A stretch of DNA of 10,409 nt from Actinomycetales bacterium (GCA_015655615.1 JAATES010000279.1:1-10409), one strand, 5' to 3'; counted from the first letter of the stretch, positions 1 through 6,997 are shown. Notes: generated by a model not told the origin, from the sequence alone. Numbers and translations: made by a program.

Positions 1-242
1 GCAACCGGGGTGTTCTCGGCATCGCATACGGTCAGGGTGCCCCGTGCGGGTACCGGGAACCCCGCACCCGCAGTCGCAGGCTCCACCGGCTCCCGCACCG
101 CCAAAGAGATCGCCGCTGGAGTCGTGAACCCGCCGAGCACCAGTTCGAGGACATCGAGGTCCGACGCCGACAGGACCACAGGGGGCGGCACAGCTACTGG
201 GGACGGGCTGACCCGCTCCCGAGGAATCCAATTACCCTTCAC
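1..242 (-). CDS. N-terminal part of a probable ATP sulfurylase / APS kinase-type protein (runs off the left edge)
   Basis: Only the first 80 codons are in the window; the gene continues leftward. Reading the minus strand from the GTG at 242 gives an uninterrupted frame. Residues 27-45 (SDLDVLELVLGGF and on) and 62-80 (FPVPARGTLTVCDAENTPV) resemble the N-terminal PUA-like domain of ATP sulfurylase and of actinobacterial adenylylsulfate kinases that carry this domain before the kinase. No catalytic motif is visible, so the kinase or sulfurylase activity is inferred. The frame has a TAA 12 bases upstream of the GTG and no other start codon between. There is no Shine-Dalgarno sequence, but a TAAAGT hexamer ends 6 bases before the GTG, which fits a leaderless transcript. 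The gene is divergent from an operon with cysD and cysN whose CysN lacks an APS kinase domain, so an APS kinase here would complete PAPS synthesis. The plus-strand frame over this stretch is low-complexity and looks like a shadow. Confidence 0.55.
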   Translation of the reverse strand, partial: MKGNWIPRERVSPSPVAVPPPVVLSASDLDVLELVLGGFTTPAAISLAVREPVEPATAGAGFPVPARGTLTVCDAENTPV

Positions 243-248
243 AGGTAA

Positions 249-254
249 ACTTTA
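249..254 (-). promoter_or_regulatory. Candidate -10 hexamer (TAAAGT) for the left-edge gene
   Basis: TAAAGT on the minus strand matches the TANNNT pattern of actinobacterial -10 boxes and ends 6 bases before the GTG at 242. A transcript would then begin at or next to the start codon. No convincing -35 is visible. The surrounding stretch 231-275 is the most AT-rich part of the divergent gap. On the plus strand a TACGTT at 266-271 could be the -10 for the sulfotransferase operon, but it also lacks a clear -35. Confidence 0.3.
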
Positions 255-341
255 GTCACATTGAGTACGTTCGTGAGCGATGGAAGACAGCACCGCCATC
301 GCGGGGGCACTGACAGCACTGGACCACCGGCGCCTACGCCA

Positions 342-349
342 GAAGGAAG
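342..349 (+). promoter_or_regulatory. Ribosome binding site that decides the sulfotransferase start
   Basis: GAAGGAAG lies 5 bases before the GTG at 355. Its AAGGA core sits 7 bases before that start, an ideal spacing. The in-frame ATG at 280 has no comparable signal upstream. The site therefore favours GTG 355 and a protein 25 residues shorter than the longest frame. Confidence 0.7.
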
Positions 350-354
350 CACCT

Positions 355-1656
355 GTGAACGAGCCCCTCAACGCCATTGACTCTGACGCCGTACTGCTGC
401 ACGTGGGCATGCCCAAGACGGGAACGACGGCTCTCCAGAACGTCGCCGCGGCACGTCGCGACGACCTGCTCGCGCACGGAGTGCGCTATCCCGGAAAGAA
501 GCAGAACCATAGTGCAGCTGTCTTCAGCCTCATGGGGCGGCGCCCCGGTTGGGCCGATGGGCCGGGGCGTCCGGGGGCACCCTCGATCAAGCGCTGGGCA
601 CAGCTGGTCCGGGAGGTCCACGCCGAGACCGAAAGGCGGGTGCTCATCAGTCATGAGTTCCTGGGCGAGATGCGTCCCTTCCAGATCGAACGCGTCATGG
701 CCGAGATCGATCGGCCGATCCGGGTCGTGATGGCGGTCCGTGCGTTGCCGTCATTGCTGAGCTCGTCCTGGCAGCAGTTCCTGAAGAACGGCATGGAAGC
801 CTCGTTCGACGAATGGCTCGACTCGGTCCTCAACGATCCTGGTCCGTCGCGGCTGACGCCGATCTTCGCGAGGCGGCTCGACGTCGCCACCAACATCGAG
901 CAGTGGTCGTCCGCCGTGGGCAGTGAGAACTTCACCCTCATCGTGCTGGACCCGAACGACCGCGGACTGCTGACCCGGACGTTCGAACAGCTCCTGGCCC
1001 TCCCCGACCGCTTCCTGAATCCGCAATGGCTCAGCGGCGGCCAGCAGAATCGGTCGTTCTCCCTGCCCGAGGCGGAATTCCTCCGGAGCATGAGCGCGGC
1101 CCTGAAGACGTTCGATGGCATGACCTGGCCCCACTACAAGAGCCTGATCAAATTCGGGGCCATGGAACGGGTCCTGCGGAACCGGGTCCCTGCCGCAGCC
1201 GAGCCGAAGATCGTGGCTCCAGCGTGGGCGATCGACGACGTCGTCGAGAGGGCGCACCAGCAGATCCAGCGGATCCACGACTCACAGGTCACCATCGTCG
1301 GCTCGCTCGACGGGCTCGCCCGCACCCCGAAGGACTCCACGCCCCACCCGTGGGACCCGTCCCGGCTGCCCACGGACATCGCCGAAGAGGCCGTCCTCGG
1401 CGTGGTGTCCGCAGCCATGGGCCGCGGGCCTCTCTTCAGCCCCGACCTCGGAACTCCAGCACCCGCCCTCGCCCCGCCCGAGCCTCCGGTCGCCCCTGAG
1501 CCCGAGCCCGTCGTGGTCCGTACCGTGGCCCAGGCGACCCGTGGCATCTCCACCCGGGACCTCACCTTGACCGTGCTGCGTCGCGTGCGCCGACGGGCTG
1601 CGCGACTCGTCAGCCGCACGATTCCCGACACCCCCCGTTCCGGTCGGCATGTCTGA
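355..1656 (+). CDS. PAPS-dependent sulfotransferase family protein
   Basis: This gene predicts a 433-residue cytosolic enzyme that would transfer sulfate from PAPS to an unknown acceptor. The phosphosulfate-binding loop is at residues 18-25 (GMPKTGTT), directly after a beta strand (AVLLHV). A second motif, R129 and S137 (R-x7-S within VRALPSLLSSSW), fits the 3'-phosphate-binding element of sulfotransferases. NRSFSLPEAEFLRS (about 232-245) is typical of bacterial sulfotransferase-like proteins. The C-terminus adds a proline-rich linker (about 363-385) and an arginine-rich amphipathic stretch (about 405-421, RRVRRRAARLV) that could bind membrane or an acidic partner; that is inference. There is no signal peptide. 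The start is set by the ribosome binding site; ATG 280 is the in-frame alternative. The gene leads an operon with cysQ, cysD and cysN and overlaps cysQ by 8 bases. That context supports real sulfotransferase activity, because its donor and by-product are handled by the next genes. The acceptor cannot be read from the sequence. Confidence 0.85.
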   Translation: MNEPLNAIDSDAVLLHVGMPKTGTTALQNVAAARRDDLLAHGVRYPGKKQNHSAAVFSLMGRRPGWADGPGRPGAPSIKRWAQLVREVHAETERRVLISHEFLGEMRPFQIERVMAEIDRPIRVVMAVRALPSLLSSSWQQFLKNGMEASFDEWLDSVLNDPGPSRLTPIFARRLDVATNIEQWSSAVGSENFTLIVLDPNDRGLLTRTFEQLLALPDRFLNPQWLSGGQQNRSFSLPEAEFLRSMSAALKTFDGMTWPHYKSLIKFGAMERVLRNRVPAAAEPKIVAPAWAIDDVVERAHQQIQRIHDSQVTIVGSLDGLARTPKDSTPHPWDPSRLPTDIAEEAVLGVVSAAMGRGPLFSPDLGTPAPALAPPEPPVAPEPEPVVVRTVAQATRGISTRDLTLTVLRRVRRRAARLVSRTIPDTPRSGRHV

Positions 1657-2434
1657 CCACGACCTCGCCGCACGGCTGGCTCGAGAAGCCGGGGCCAGGC
1701 TTCTCGCCCTCCGGGATCAGATCGGCATGGCCTCCTACGACCCCGCCGACCTCAAGGCGAAGGGCGATGCCGCCGCTCAGCAAGTGATCGCCTCCCGGCT
1801 CGCCGACCTCGCGCCGCGTGACAGGGTGCTGTCTGAAGAGGCACCGGATGATGCTGCCCGTGTGGCGGCTGAGCGGGTGTGGATCATCGATCCTCTCGAC
1901 GGGACCAGAGAATACGCAGAGCGCGACGGCGCCGGACGATGGCGCGACGACTGGGCCGTCCACGTGGCGCTGTGGACGCGGGACGCCGGGCTCGCCGCCG
2001 GTGCCGTGGCACTCCCGGCCCGCAATCGGGTCTACGTCACGGGGGGCCCGGTGCCGCCTCGCGAGGAGCCGGCACCGGCACTGCGGATCGCGGTCAGCCG
2101 ATCACACCCGTCTGACCTGGTCCAGCAGGTGATCACGGTGCTGGGAGCCACGTCCGTTCCCATGGGATCGGCGGGAGTCAAGGTCATGAGCGTGATCGAC
2201 GGGAGAACGGACGCCTACGTACACGCCGGCGGACAGTTCCAGTGGGACTCGGCCGCACCGGTCGCGGTCGCACGGCACGCCGGGCTGACCACGGCCCGGG
2301 TCGATGGATCCGACCTCATCTACAATGAGGCGGATCCGTGGCTGCCCGACCTTGTGGTGTGCCATCCGAACGCCGCACCGAGAATCTGGGCCGCCATCGC
2401 CGCAGCCCGCACATCGAAGGGAATTCGACAGTGA
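1649..2434 (+). CDS. cysQ: 3'(2'),5'-bisphosphate nucleotidase CysQ (PAP phosphatase)
   Basis: This 261-residue member of the inositol monophosphatase fold is predicted to remove the 3'-phosphate of PAP, the inhibitory product left when PAPS donates sulfate, giving AMP. Metal-binding motifs are all present: D40 in KGDAAA, LSEE with E63-E64, the signature DPLDGT at 81-86, and WDSAAP at 199-204 near the C-terminus after a GSAGVK element (173-178). The length fits CysQ. The start ATG overlaps the end of the sulfotransferase (ATGTCTGA) and has no Shine-Dalgarno sequence, so translation is probably coupled to that gene. Family members overlap with inositol-1-phosphatase and fructose-1,6-bisphosphatase activities. 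The position between a sulfotransferase and ATP sulfurylase genes makes PAP/PAPS the likely substrate. The mycobacterial CysQ acts in the same pathway. Confidence 0.9.
   Translation: MSDHDLAARLAREAGARLLALRDQIGMASYDPADLKAKGDAAAQQVIASRLADLAPRDRVLSEEAPDDAARVAAERVWIIDPLDGTREYAERDGAGRWRDDWAVHVALWTRDAGLAAGAVALPARNRVYVTGGPVPPREEPAPALRIAVSRSHPSDLVQQVITVLGATSVPMGSAGVKVMSVIDGRTDAYVHAGGQFQWDSAAPVAVARHAGLTTARVDGSDLIYNEADPWLPDLVVCHPNAAPRIWAAIAAARTSKGIRQ
2416..2422 (+). promoter_or_regulatory. Ribosome binding site of cysD
   Basis: GAAGGGA lies 8 bases before the GTG at 2431, inside the end of cysQ. It supports GTG 2431 over the earlier in-frame ATG at 2338, which would overlap cysQ by almost 100 bases. 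Confidence 0.65.
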
Positions 2435-3333
2435 CCAGCCGGGTCCTCGATCAGCTCCGGACCCTCGAGTCCGAGAGCATTCACGTCATCCGAGAGGTCG
2501 CTGCCGAGATGCAGCGTCCCTGCCTGATGTTCTCCGGCGGCAAGGACTCGATCGTCATGCTGCACCTTGCGGTCAAGGCCTTCGCCCCCGCACGGATCCC
2601 GTTCCCCATCATGCACATCGACACGGGACTGAACTTCCCCGAGGTGATCGCGTTCCGTGATCGGCTGGTCACCGACCTGGACCTCGACCTGGTGGTGGCC
2701 AGCGTGCCCGATGCCCTCGCCCGTGGCGAGGTACGGGAAGGCCCCGGAGGCTCGCGCAACAGGATTCAGACCCCCGTCTTGCTCGCTGCGATCGAGGAGC
2801 ATGGCTTCGACGCGCTGTTCGGCGGGGCACGCCGGGACGAGGAGAAGGCACGCGCCAAGGAACGGGTCTTCTCCTTCCGGGACGAGTTCGGTCAGTGGGA
2901 CCCCAAGAATCAGCGCCCCGAGCTCTGGAACCTCTACAACGGGCGGATCGCCCCTGGCGAGCAGATCCGGGTCTTCCCGTTGTCGAACTGGACCGAGCTC
3001 GACATCTGGAATTACATCGCGCACTACGACGTCCCCGTGCCCGGTCTCTATCTGGCGCACGACCGCGAGGTGGTCGAACGCCAGGGCATGCTGTACGCGG
3101 TCAATGACTTCATCGACGCGCGCGATGACGAGGTCCCCGCCGTGCGCCGGGTGCGTTACCGGACGATGGGCGATGCGAACCTCACAGCCGCTGTGGAGTC
3201 GGAGGCCGACACCATCGCCAAAGTGGTCGAGGAGATCGCAGCCGTCAGGCTCACCGAACGCGGTGCCACTCGCGGCGACGACAAGGTCAGTGACACCTCC
3301 ATGGAGGATCGCAAGAAGGAAGGGTACTTCTAA
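2431..3333 (+). CDS. cysD: Sulfate adenylyltransferase subunit 2 (CysD)
   Basis: This is the catalytic subunit of heterodimeric ATP sulfurylase: ATP plus sulfate gives APS plus pyrophosphate, driven by GTP hydrolysis on CysN. It has 300 residues, close to the 302 of E. coli CysD. The PP-loop of the ATP pyrophosphatase fold is at 35-40 (SGGKDS, where E. coli has SIGKDS). Strong family blocks follow: LESESIHVIREVAAE (12-26), HIDTGLNFPE (62-71), FGGARRDEEKARAKER (130-145), WDPKNQRPELW (156-166) and FPLSNWTELDIW (182-193). The C-terminus ends in MEDRKKEGYF like other CysD proteins. This match separates it from the related PAPS reductase CysH, which ends in a catalytic Cys motif that is absent here. 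The GTG start overlaps the cysQ stop by 4 bases (GTGA). CysN follows after 2 bases. Confidence 0.95.
   Translation: MTSRVLDQLRTLESESIHVIREVAAEMQRPCLMFSGGKDSIVMLHLAVKAFAPARIPFPIMHIDTGLNFPEVIAFRDRLVTDLDLDLVVASVPDALARGEVREGPGGSRNRIQTPVLLAAIEEHGFDALFGGARRDEEKARAKERVFSFRDEFGQWDPKNQRPELWNLYNGRIAPGEQIRVFPLSNWTELDIWNYIAHYDVPVPGLYLAHDREVVERQGMLYAVNDFIDARDDEVPAVRRVRYRTMGDANLTAAVESEADTIAKVVEEIAAVRLTERGATRGDDKVSDTSMEDRKKEGYF
3316..3324 (+). promoter_or_regulatory. Ribosome binding site of cysN
   Basis: AAGGAAGGG within the last codons of cysD ends 11 bases before the cysN ATG at 3336. The spacing is slightly long but the purine run is strong, and cysD and cysN are only 2 bases apart. Confidence 0.5.
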
Positions 3334-3335
3334 CC

Positions 3336-4589
3336 ATGTCCGACCTCCTCAGGTTCGCGACCGCAGGCTCGGTCGATGACGGCAAGAGCACGCTCATCGG
3401 CAGGCTCCTCTTCGACTCCAAGGGTCTATTCACCGACCAGCTCGAAGACATCGAGCGGATCAGTCAACGTCGTGGCAACGACTACGTCGATCTCTCACTG
3501 CTCACCGACGGTCTGCGTGCCGAGCGGGAACAAGGGATCACCATCGATGTGGCCTATCGGTACTTCGCCACGCCCCGTCGCAAGTTCATCATCGCCGACA
3601 CGCCCGGCCACGTGCAGTACACCCGCAACATGGTCACGGGAGCCTCGACCGCCGACGTCGCGCTCATCCTGGTCGATGCCCGCAAAGGCGTGACGGAGCA
3701 GAGCCGCCGGCACGCGTTCCTGGCGACCCTGCTCGGTGTGTCGCATCTGGTGCTCTGCGTCAACAAGATGGACCTCGTCGACTGGTCCGAGGACGTCTTC
3801 CGGACCATCGTGGACGACTTCAAGGAGTTCGCGGCCAAGCTCATCGTCGGCGACCTGAGCTCGATCCCGGTCTCCGCGCTGCTCGGCGACAACGTGGTGA
3901 CCCGCAGCGAGCACACGCCCTGGTTCGAGGGCGCCACGCTCCTCAGCCTGCTGGAGAACCTGCACGTGGCGAGCGATCGGAATCTGGTCGACGTCAGGTT
4001 CCCGGTCCAGCTGGTGATCCGGCCGCAGTCGAGCGCCGCCCGCGACTACCGCGGGTATGCCGGCAACCTGGCCAGCGGGATCCTCAAGGTGGGCGATCCG
4101 ATCCGAGTGCTGCCCAGCGGGCTGGAGACCACCGTCGCGGGGATCGACACGGCCAGCGGCCCGGTCGACGAGGCCTTCCCGCCCATGTCCATCGTGGTCC
4201 GCCTGGCCGAAGAGATCGACGTGAGCCGAGGCGACATGCTGGTGCGTCCTCGCAATGTCCCCACCGTGACTCAGGACGTCGAGGCACTCATCTGCTGGAT
4301 GGATGAGAGCGCGACGCTGAGCGCCCGCAAGAAGTATGCGATCAAGCACACGACCCGCTGGGCTCGAGCCCTGGTCCGCGACGTCGAGTACCGCATCGAC
4401 GTGAACACCTTGCACCGGCACATCGAGGACGACGAGCTCGCACTCAATGACATCGGCCGCGTCACCCTCCGGATCACGGCTCCGCTATTCGTGGACGCCT
4501 ACCGGGAGAACCGTGAGACCGGCTCCTTCATCCTCGTGGACGAGTCCACCAACCGTACGGTGGCAGCAGGCCTGGTGCTGCGCCGTTAG
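3336..4589 (+). CDS. cysN: Sulfate adenylyltransferase subunit 1 (CysN), GTPase, without APS kinase domain
   Basis: This is the regulatory GTPase subunit that couples GTP hydrolysis to APS formation by CysD. All G motifs of the EF-Tu-like GTPase domain are present: G1 GSVDDGKST (11-19), the switch region GITIDVAYR (67-75), G3 DTPGH (88-92), G4 NKMD (143-146) and a SALLGDN segment (180-186). Beta-barrel domains II and III follow, with FPVQLVIRP and RGYAGNLASG in the first. The protein is 417 residues and stops just after the barrel (VAAGLVLRR). It is therefore shorter than E. coli CysN (475) and far shorter than mycobacterial CysNC fusions, which carry APS kinase at the C-terminus. PAPS synthesis must use a separate kinase, possibly the divergent gene at the left edge. 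The gene ends the operon. The convergent amidohydrolase stops only 5 bases away. Confidence 0.95.
   Translation: MSDLLRFATAGSVDDGKSTLIGRLLFDSKGLFTDQLEDIERISQRRGNDYVDLSLLTDGLRAEREQGITIDVAYRYFATPRRKFIIADTPGHVQYTRNMVTGASTADVALILVDARKGVTEQSRRHAFLATLLGVSHLVLCVNKMDLVDWSEDVFRTIVDDFKEFAAKLIVGDLSSIPVSALLGDNVVTRSEHTPWFEGATLLSLLENLHVASDRNLVDVRFPVQLVIRPQSSAARDYRGYAGNLASGILKVGDPIRVLPSGLETTVAGIDTASGPVDEAFPPMSIVVRLAEEIDVSRGDMLVRPRNVPTVTQDVEALICWMDESATLSARKKYAIKHTTRWARALVRDVEYRIDVNTLHRHIEDDELALNDIGRVTLRITAPLFVDAYRENRETGSFILVDESTNRTVAAGLVLRR
4563..4581 (+). terminator. Possible hairpin at the end of cysN
   Basis: GCAGCA and TGCTGC form a perfect 6-bp stem around a 7-base loop (GGCCTGG), lying just before the cysN stop codon. 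There is no T-run after it. It is inside coding sequence, so it may be chance. It is listed because the 5-base convergent gap leaves no other room for a terminator. Confidence 0.2.
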
Positions 4590-4594
4590 GCGGG

Positions 4595-5794
4595 TCAGGC
4601 GAGTGTGGCCGTGCGGGTCAGCAGCCGGACCCCGACGCCGATGGCGCGTTCGTCAATGACCAGGTCTCCCTGGTGGATGTCGTACTGCCGCCCGCCAGGC
4701 GTTCGGGTCCCCAGGCGCGCCATCGCCCCGGGGACCCTGTTCAGGAACCATGCGAAATCCTCACCGCCCAAGGACTGCTCGGTCAGCAGGACGGACTCGT
4801 CCCCCAGCATCTCGCGTGCCGCGGCCTCGAGCCGGCTGACCGCGGACTCGTCGTTGACGACGGGCGGGACACCTCGCTCGTGGTGGACATCGATCTGCAC
4901 GTCGAACGGTGCGGCGACCTGTCGTACTGCATCATGGAGAATGTGCGCGGCCCGCTCCCAGGCCCGAATGTCCAGACAGCGCAGTGTTCCTCTGAGCACC
5001 CCATGCGTCGGGATGGCGTTGTGGGCCTGGCCTGCCTCCACCATTCCCCAGGTCAGGTTGACCCCGGACCTCGGGTCGAGGCGCCGTCCCAGGATCGCGG
5101 GAACCTGAGTGATGATCTCTCCCATCGCGTAGACGAGGTCACCAGTGAGGTGCGGCCGCGAGGTGTGGCCACCCCGGGAGTCGATGGTCACCGTCACCTG
5201 GTCGGAGGCCGAGGTGATCGGGCCGATCCGGCTTCCGACCGTGCCCACGTCGAACCGCGGGTCGCAATGCAGTGCGTAGACACTGCGCACGCCCTCGAGC
5301 ACGCCCTGCTCCAGAACGTCGAGGGCCCCGCCCGGCATGACCTCTTCAGCAGGCTGGAAGATCAGCCGCACCGGGTGCGGGAGCTCCCCGGCGGCCTCGA
5401 GTTCCGCCAGCACCAGTCCGGCGCCCAGCACCACCGTCGTGTGCACATCATGCCCGCAGGAGTGCGAGATCTCGGGGATCGTCGAGGAGAAGGGAAGCCC
5501 GCTGGTCTCCTGAACGGGCAGCGCGTCCAGGTCCGCGCGCAGGGCGATGCGGCGTACCCCGGCGGGGGCCGTGCCGATGTCGCACACCGCACCGGTGCCC
5601 CGCAGCGCACGCGGCGCCAGCCCAGCCGACTGCAGGCGCTCGACCACCAAGGCCGTCGTGCGCGATTCGGTCCGCGCCAGCTCGGGATGCGCATGGATGC
5701 TGCGCCGAATCTGTACCAGCTCTGGCTCCAAGCGGCTGACGACCTCGTGCAGACGCGCCACCGCCTCCCTGCCCGCCGCGTCCCGAGTAGTCAC
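4595..5794 (-). CDS. M20 family metallopeptidase / amidohydrolase (hippurate or IAA-amino acid hydrolase-like)
   Basis: This gene encodes a zinc-type amidohydrolase of the M20D group, which cleaves N-acyl or aminoacyl amide bonds. Its exact substrate cannot be read from the sequence. Counting from the GTG at 5794 (399 residues), motifs are IHAHPELARTES (33-44), LRADLDALP (85-93), the metal ligands C113, H115 and H118 in SCGHDVHT, QPAEE with E150-E151, LHCDP with H176, the dimerisation-domain stretch SRGGHTSRPH (206-215), GGEDFAWF (343-350), and H374 in YDIHQGD. All expected ligands appear intact, and there is no signal peptide. The start is uncertain: GTG 5812 and ATG 5806 are in frame upstream without a Shine-Dalgarno sequence. 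A TATGCT hexamer overlaps ATG 5806 and ends 7 bases before GTG 5794, which suggests a leaderless start there. It lies downstream of manC on the same strand, with 57-75 bases between. Confidence 0.88.
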   Translation of the reverse strand: MTTRDAAGREAVARLHEVVSRLEPELVQIRRSIHAHPELARTESRTTALVVERLQSAGLAPRALRGTGAVCDIGTAPAGVRRIALRADLDALPVQETSGLPFSSTIPEISHSCGHDVHTTVVLGAGLVLAELEAAGELPHPVRLIFQPAEEVMPGGALDVLEQGVLEGVRSVYALHCDPRFDVGTVGSRIGPITSASDQVTVTIDSRGGHTSRPHLTGDLVYAMGEIITQVPAILGRRLDPRSGVNLTWGMVEAGQAHNAIPTHGVLRGTLRCLDIRAWERAAHILHDAVRQVAAPFDVQIDVHHERGVPPVVNDESAVSRLEAAAREMLGDESVLLTEQSLGGEDFAWFLNRVPGAMARLGTRTPGGRQYDIHQGDLVIDERAIGVGVRLLTRTATLA

Positions 5795-5801
5795 GTCGTC
5801 G

Positions 5802-5807
5802 AGCATA
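5802..5807 (-). promoter_or_regulatory. Candidate -10 hexamer (TATGCT) for the amidohydrolase gene
   Basis: TATGCT on the minus strand lies 7 bases before GTG 5794. The longer string CTATGCTCG also occurs before manC at a comparable distance from its ATG. This suggests that the amidohydrolase has its own promoter and a leaderless message, even though it sits behind manC. No clear -35 is visible. A small inverted repeat, GGAT-GCG-ATCC (5817-5827), lies just upstream. Confidence 0.3.
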
Positions 5808-5869
5808 GACACACGAGGATGCGATCCGCAGAAACGCCCGACTGGTGAGCCGACGCCACCCCGATCTGC

Positions 5870-6991
5870 TCAGGTCTGCGCCTCACGTCCGCGCTCTTTG
5901 AGCATCCCGACCACATCCTTGACCTGCTGCGCGCGCGCCCGGGTGGTCACCAGCAGCGCGTCCGGGGTGTCCACCACCACGACGTCGTCGAGCCCCAGCA
6001 CGGTGATCAGCCGACCCGAGGCCGGTGCGATCACCGAACCGGCCACCTCCAGGTGCAGCACATCGGCATCATCCCCCAGGACCTTGTTGCCCGCACCGTC
6101 CACTGAGGGCAGCAATGCCGCGAGCGAGTTGAAGTCGCCCACGTCGTCCCAGCCGAAATGCCCTGGGATCACCACCACACCACCGGCTGCCGCCACCGGC
6201 TCGGCCAGCGCATGATCGATCGCGACCCGGTCCAGCGTGGGCCAGATCCGCGCCACGGCCTCGGCCCGCCGCGGAGTGTCCCAGGCGGATGCGATCTCCT
6301 GGAGTCCCGCGAGCATCGCCGGGCGCTGCTCGCCCAGGTGACGCAGCAGCACGTCGCTGGCCACCACGAACATCCCGGCGTTCCAGCGGTACTCACCCGT
6401 GCCGAGGTACCGCTGTGCAGTACGAGCATCCGGCTTCTCGGTGAATCCCACGACATGGCAGGCCTCAGGGGCACCAGGCAGCGCCGCAGGCGCACCACTA
6501 TGGATGTATCCGAAGGCCGTCGAGGGCCGGGATGCCGCGATGCCGATCGTCACCAGATAGTCCGCACGGGCCGCCGCGACCGCCTGGCGCATCGCACGCT
6601 GGAACTGCTCCGCGCCGGCGATCTTATGGTCGGCCGCGAACGAGCCCACGATGGACCGGCCGTGACGATGGTGGATCACCGCGACGGCGAGCCCGATGGC
6701 CGCCATGGAGTCCCGCGGCGACGGCTCGGCCAACACCCGGTCGCCCGGGGATTCGAGCTGTGCGGTCACGGCCGCCACATGCTCGGCACCGGTGACCACA
6801 TAGGTGCCCTCGGGCCCCACCAAGGGGGCCACCCGGGAGACGGTGTCCTGCAGCAGCGAGCGGCCTGTGCAGAAGAGGTCGAGCAGGAACTTGGGTCGCT
6901 GAGCCCGGGACAGCGGCCACAGCCGAGTGCCGGCACCGCCTGCGGGCACGATGGCAAAGAAGTCGTCGATCGGGTCCTGGTCGGAGCTCAT
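5870..6991 (-). CDS. manC: Mannose-1-phosphate guanylyltransferase
   Basis: This enzyme makes GDP-mannose from GTP and mannose-1-phosphate, supplying cytosolic mannosyl donor for cell-envelope glycans, glycolipids or protein mannosylation. It has 373 residues. The nucleotidyltransferase signature PAGGAGTRLWPLSR is at 16-29, with K34 in RPKF. The family blocks SFAADHKI (117-124), FTEKP (183-187), WNAGMF (203-208), and GWDDVGDFNSL (280-290) follow. There is no C-terminal phosphomannose isomerase domain, so it is the short monofunctional form rather than a bifunctional AlgA/ManC type. ATG 6991 is chosen because homology begins right after it. The open frame continues upstream to 7165, but those 58 codons look like intergenic sequence. 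There is no Shine-Dalgarno sequence, and a TATGCT box ends 6 bases before the ATG. It is divergent from the sdh operon. A glucose-1-phosphate nucleotidyltransferase role is less likely given the GWDDVGDF block. Confidence 0.9.
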   Translation of the reverse strand: MSSDQDPIDDFFAIVPAGGAGTRLWPLSRAQRPKFLLDLFCTGRSLLQDTVSRVAPLVGPEGTYVVTGAEHVAAVTAQLESPGDRVLAEPSPRDSMAAIGLAVAVIHHRHGRSIVGSFAADHKIAGAEQFQRAMRQAVAAARADYLVTIGIAASRPSTAFGYIHSGAPAALPGAPEACHVVGFTEKPDARTAQRYLGTGEYRWNAGMFVVASDVLLRHLGEQRPAMLAGLQEIASAWDTPRRAEAVARIWPTLDRVAIDHALAEPVAAAGGVVVIPGHFGWDDVGDFNSLAALLPSVDGAGNKVLGDDADVLHLEVAGSVIAPASGRLITVLGLDDVVVVDTPDALLVTTRARAQQVKDVVGMLKERGREAQT

Positions 6992-6997
6992 GGACCG

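Noticed and set aside
10..255. Plus-strand 81-codon frame
   Set aside because: The sequence is Ser/Thr/Gly/Arg-rich without homology and lies opposite a minus-strand frame that resembles an ATP sulfurylase/APS kinase N-terminus.
4673..5848. Long plus-strand frame (391 codons) over the amidohydrolase
   Set aside because: It is His/Arg/Gly-rich with no recognisable motif and is the antisense shadow of a gene with all M20 metal ligands intact.
355..6991. Functional link between the sulfotransferase and manC (sulfated mannan)
   Set aside because: The genes are on opposite strands, separated by an amidohydrolase, and manC sits beside sdh as a housekeeping gene; proximity alone does not support it.
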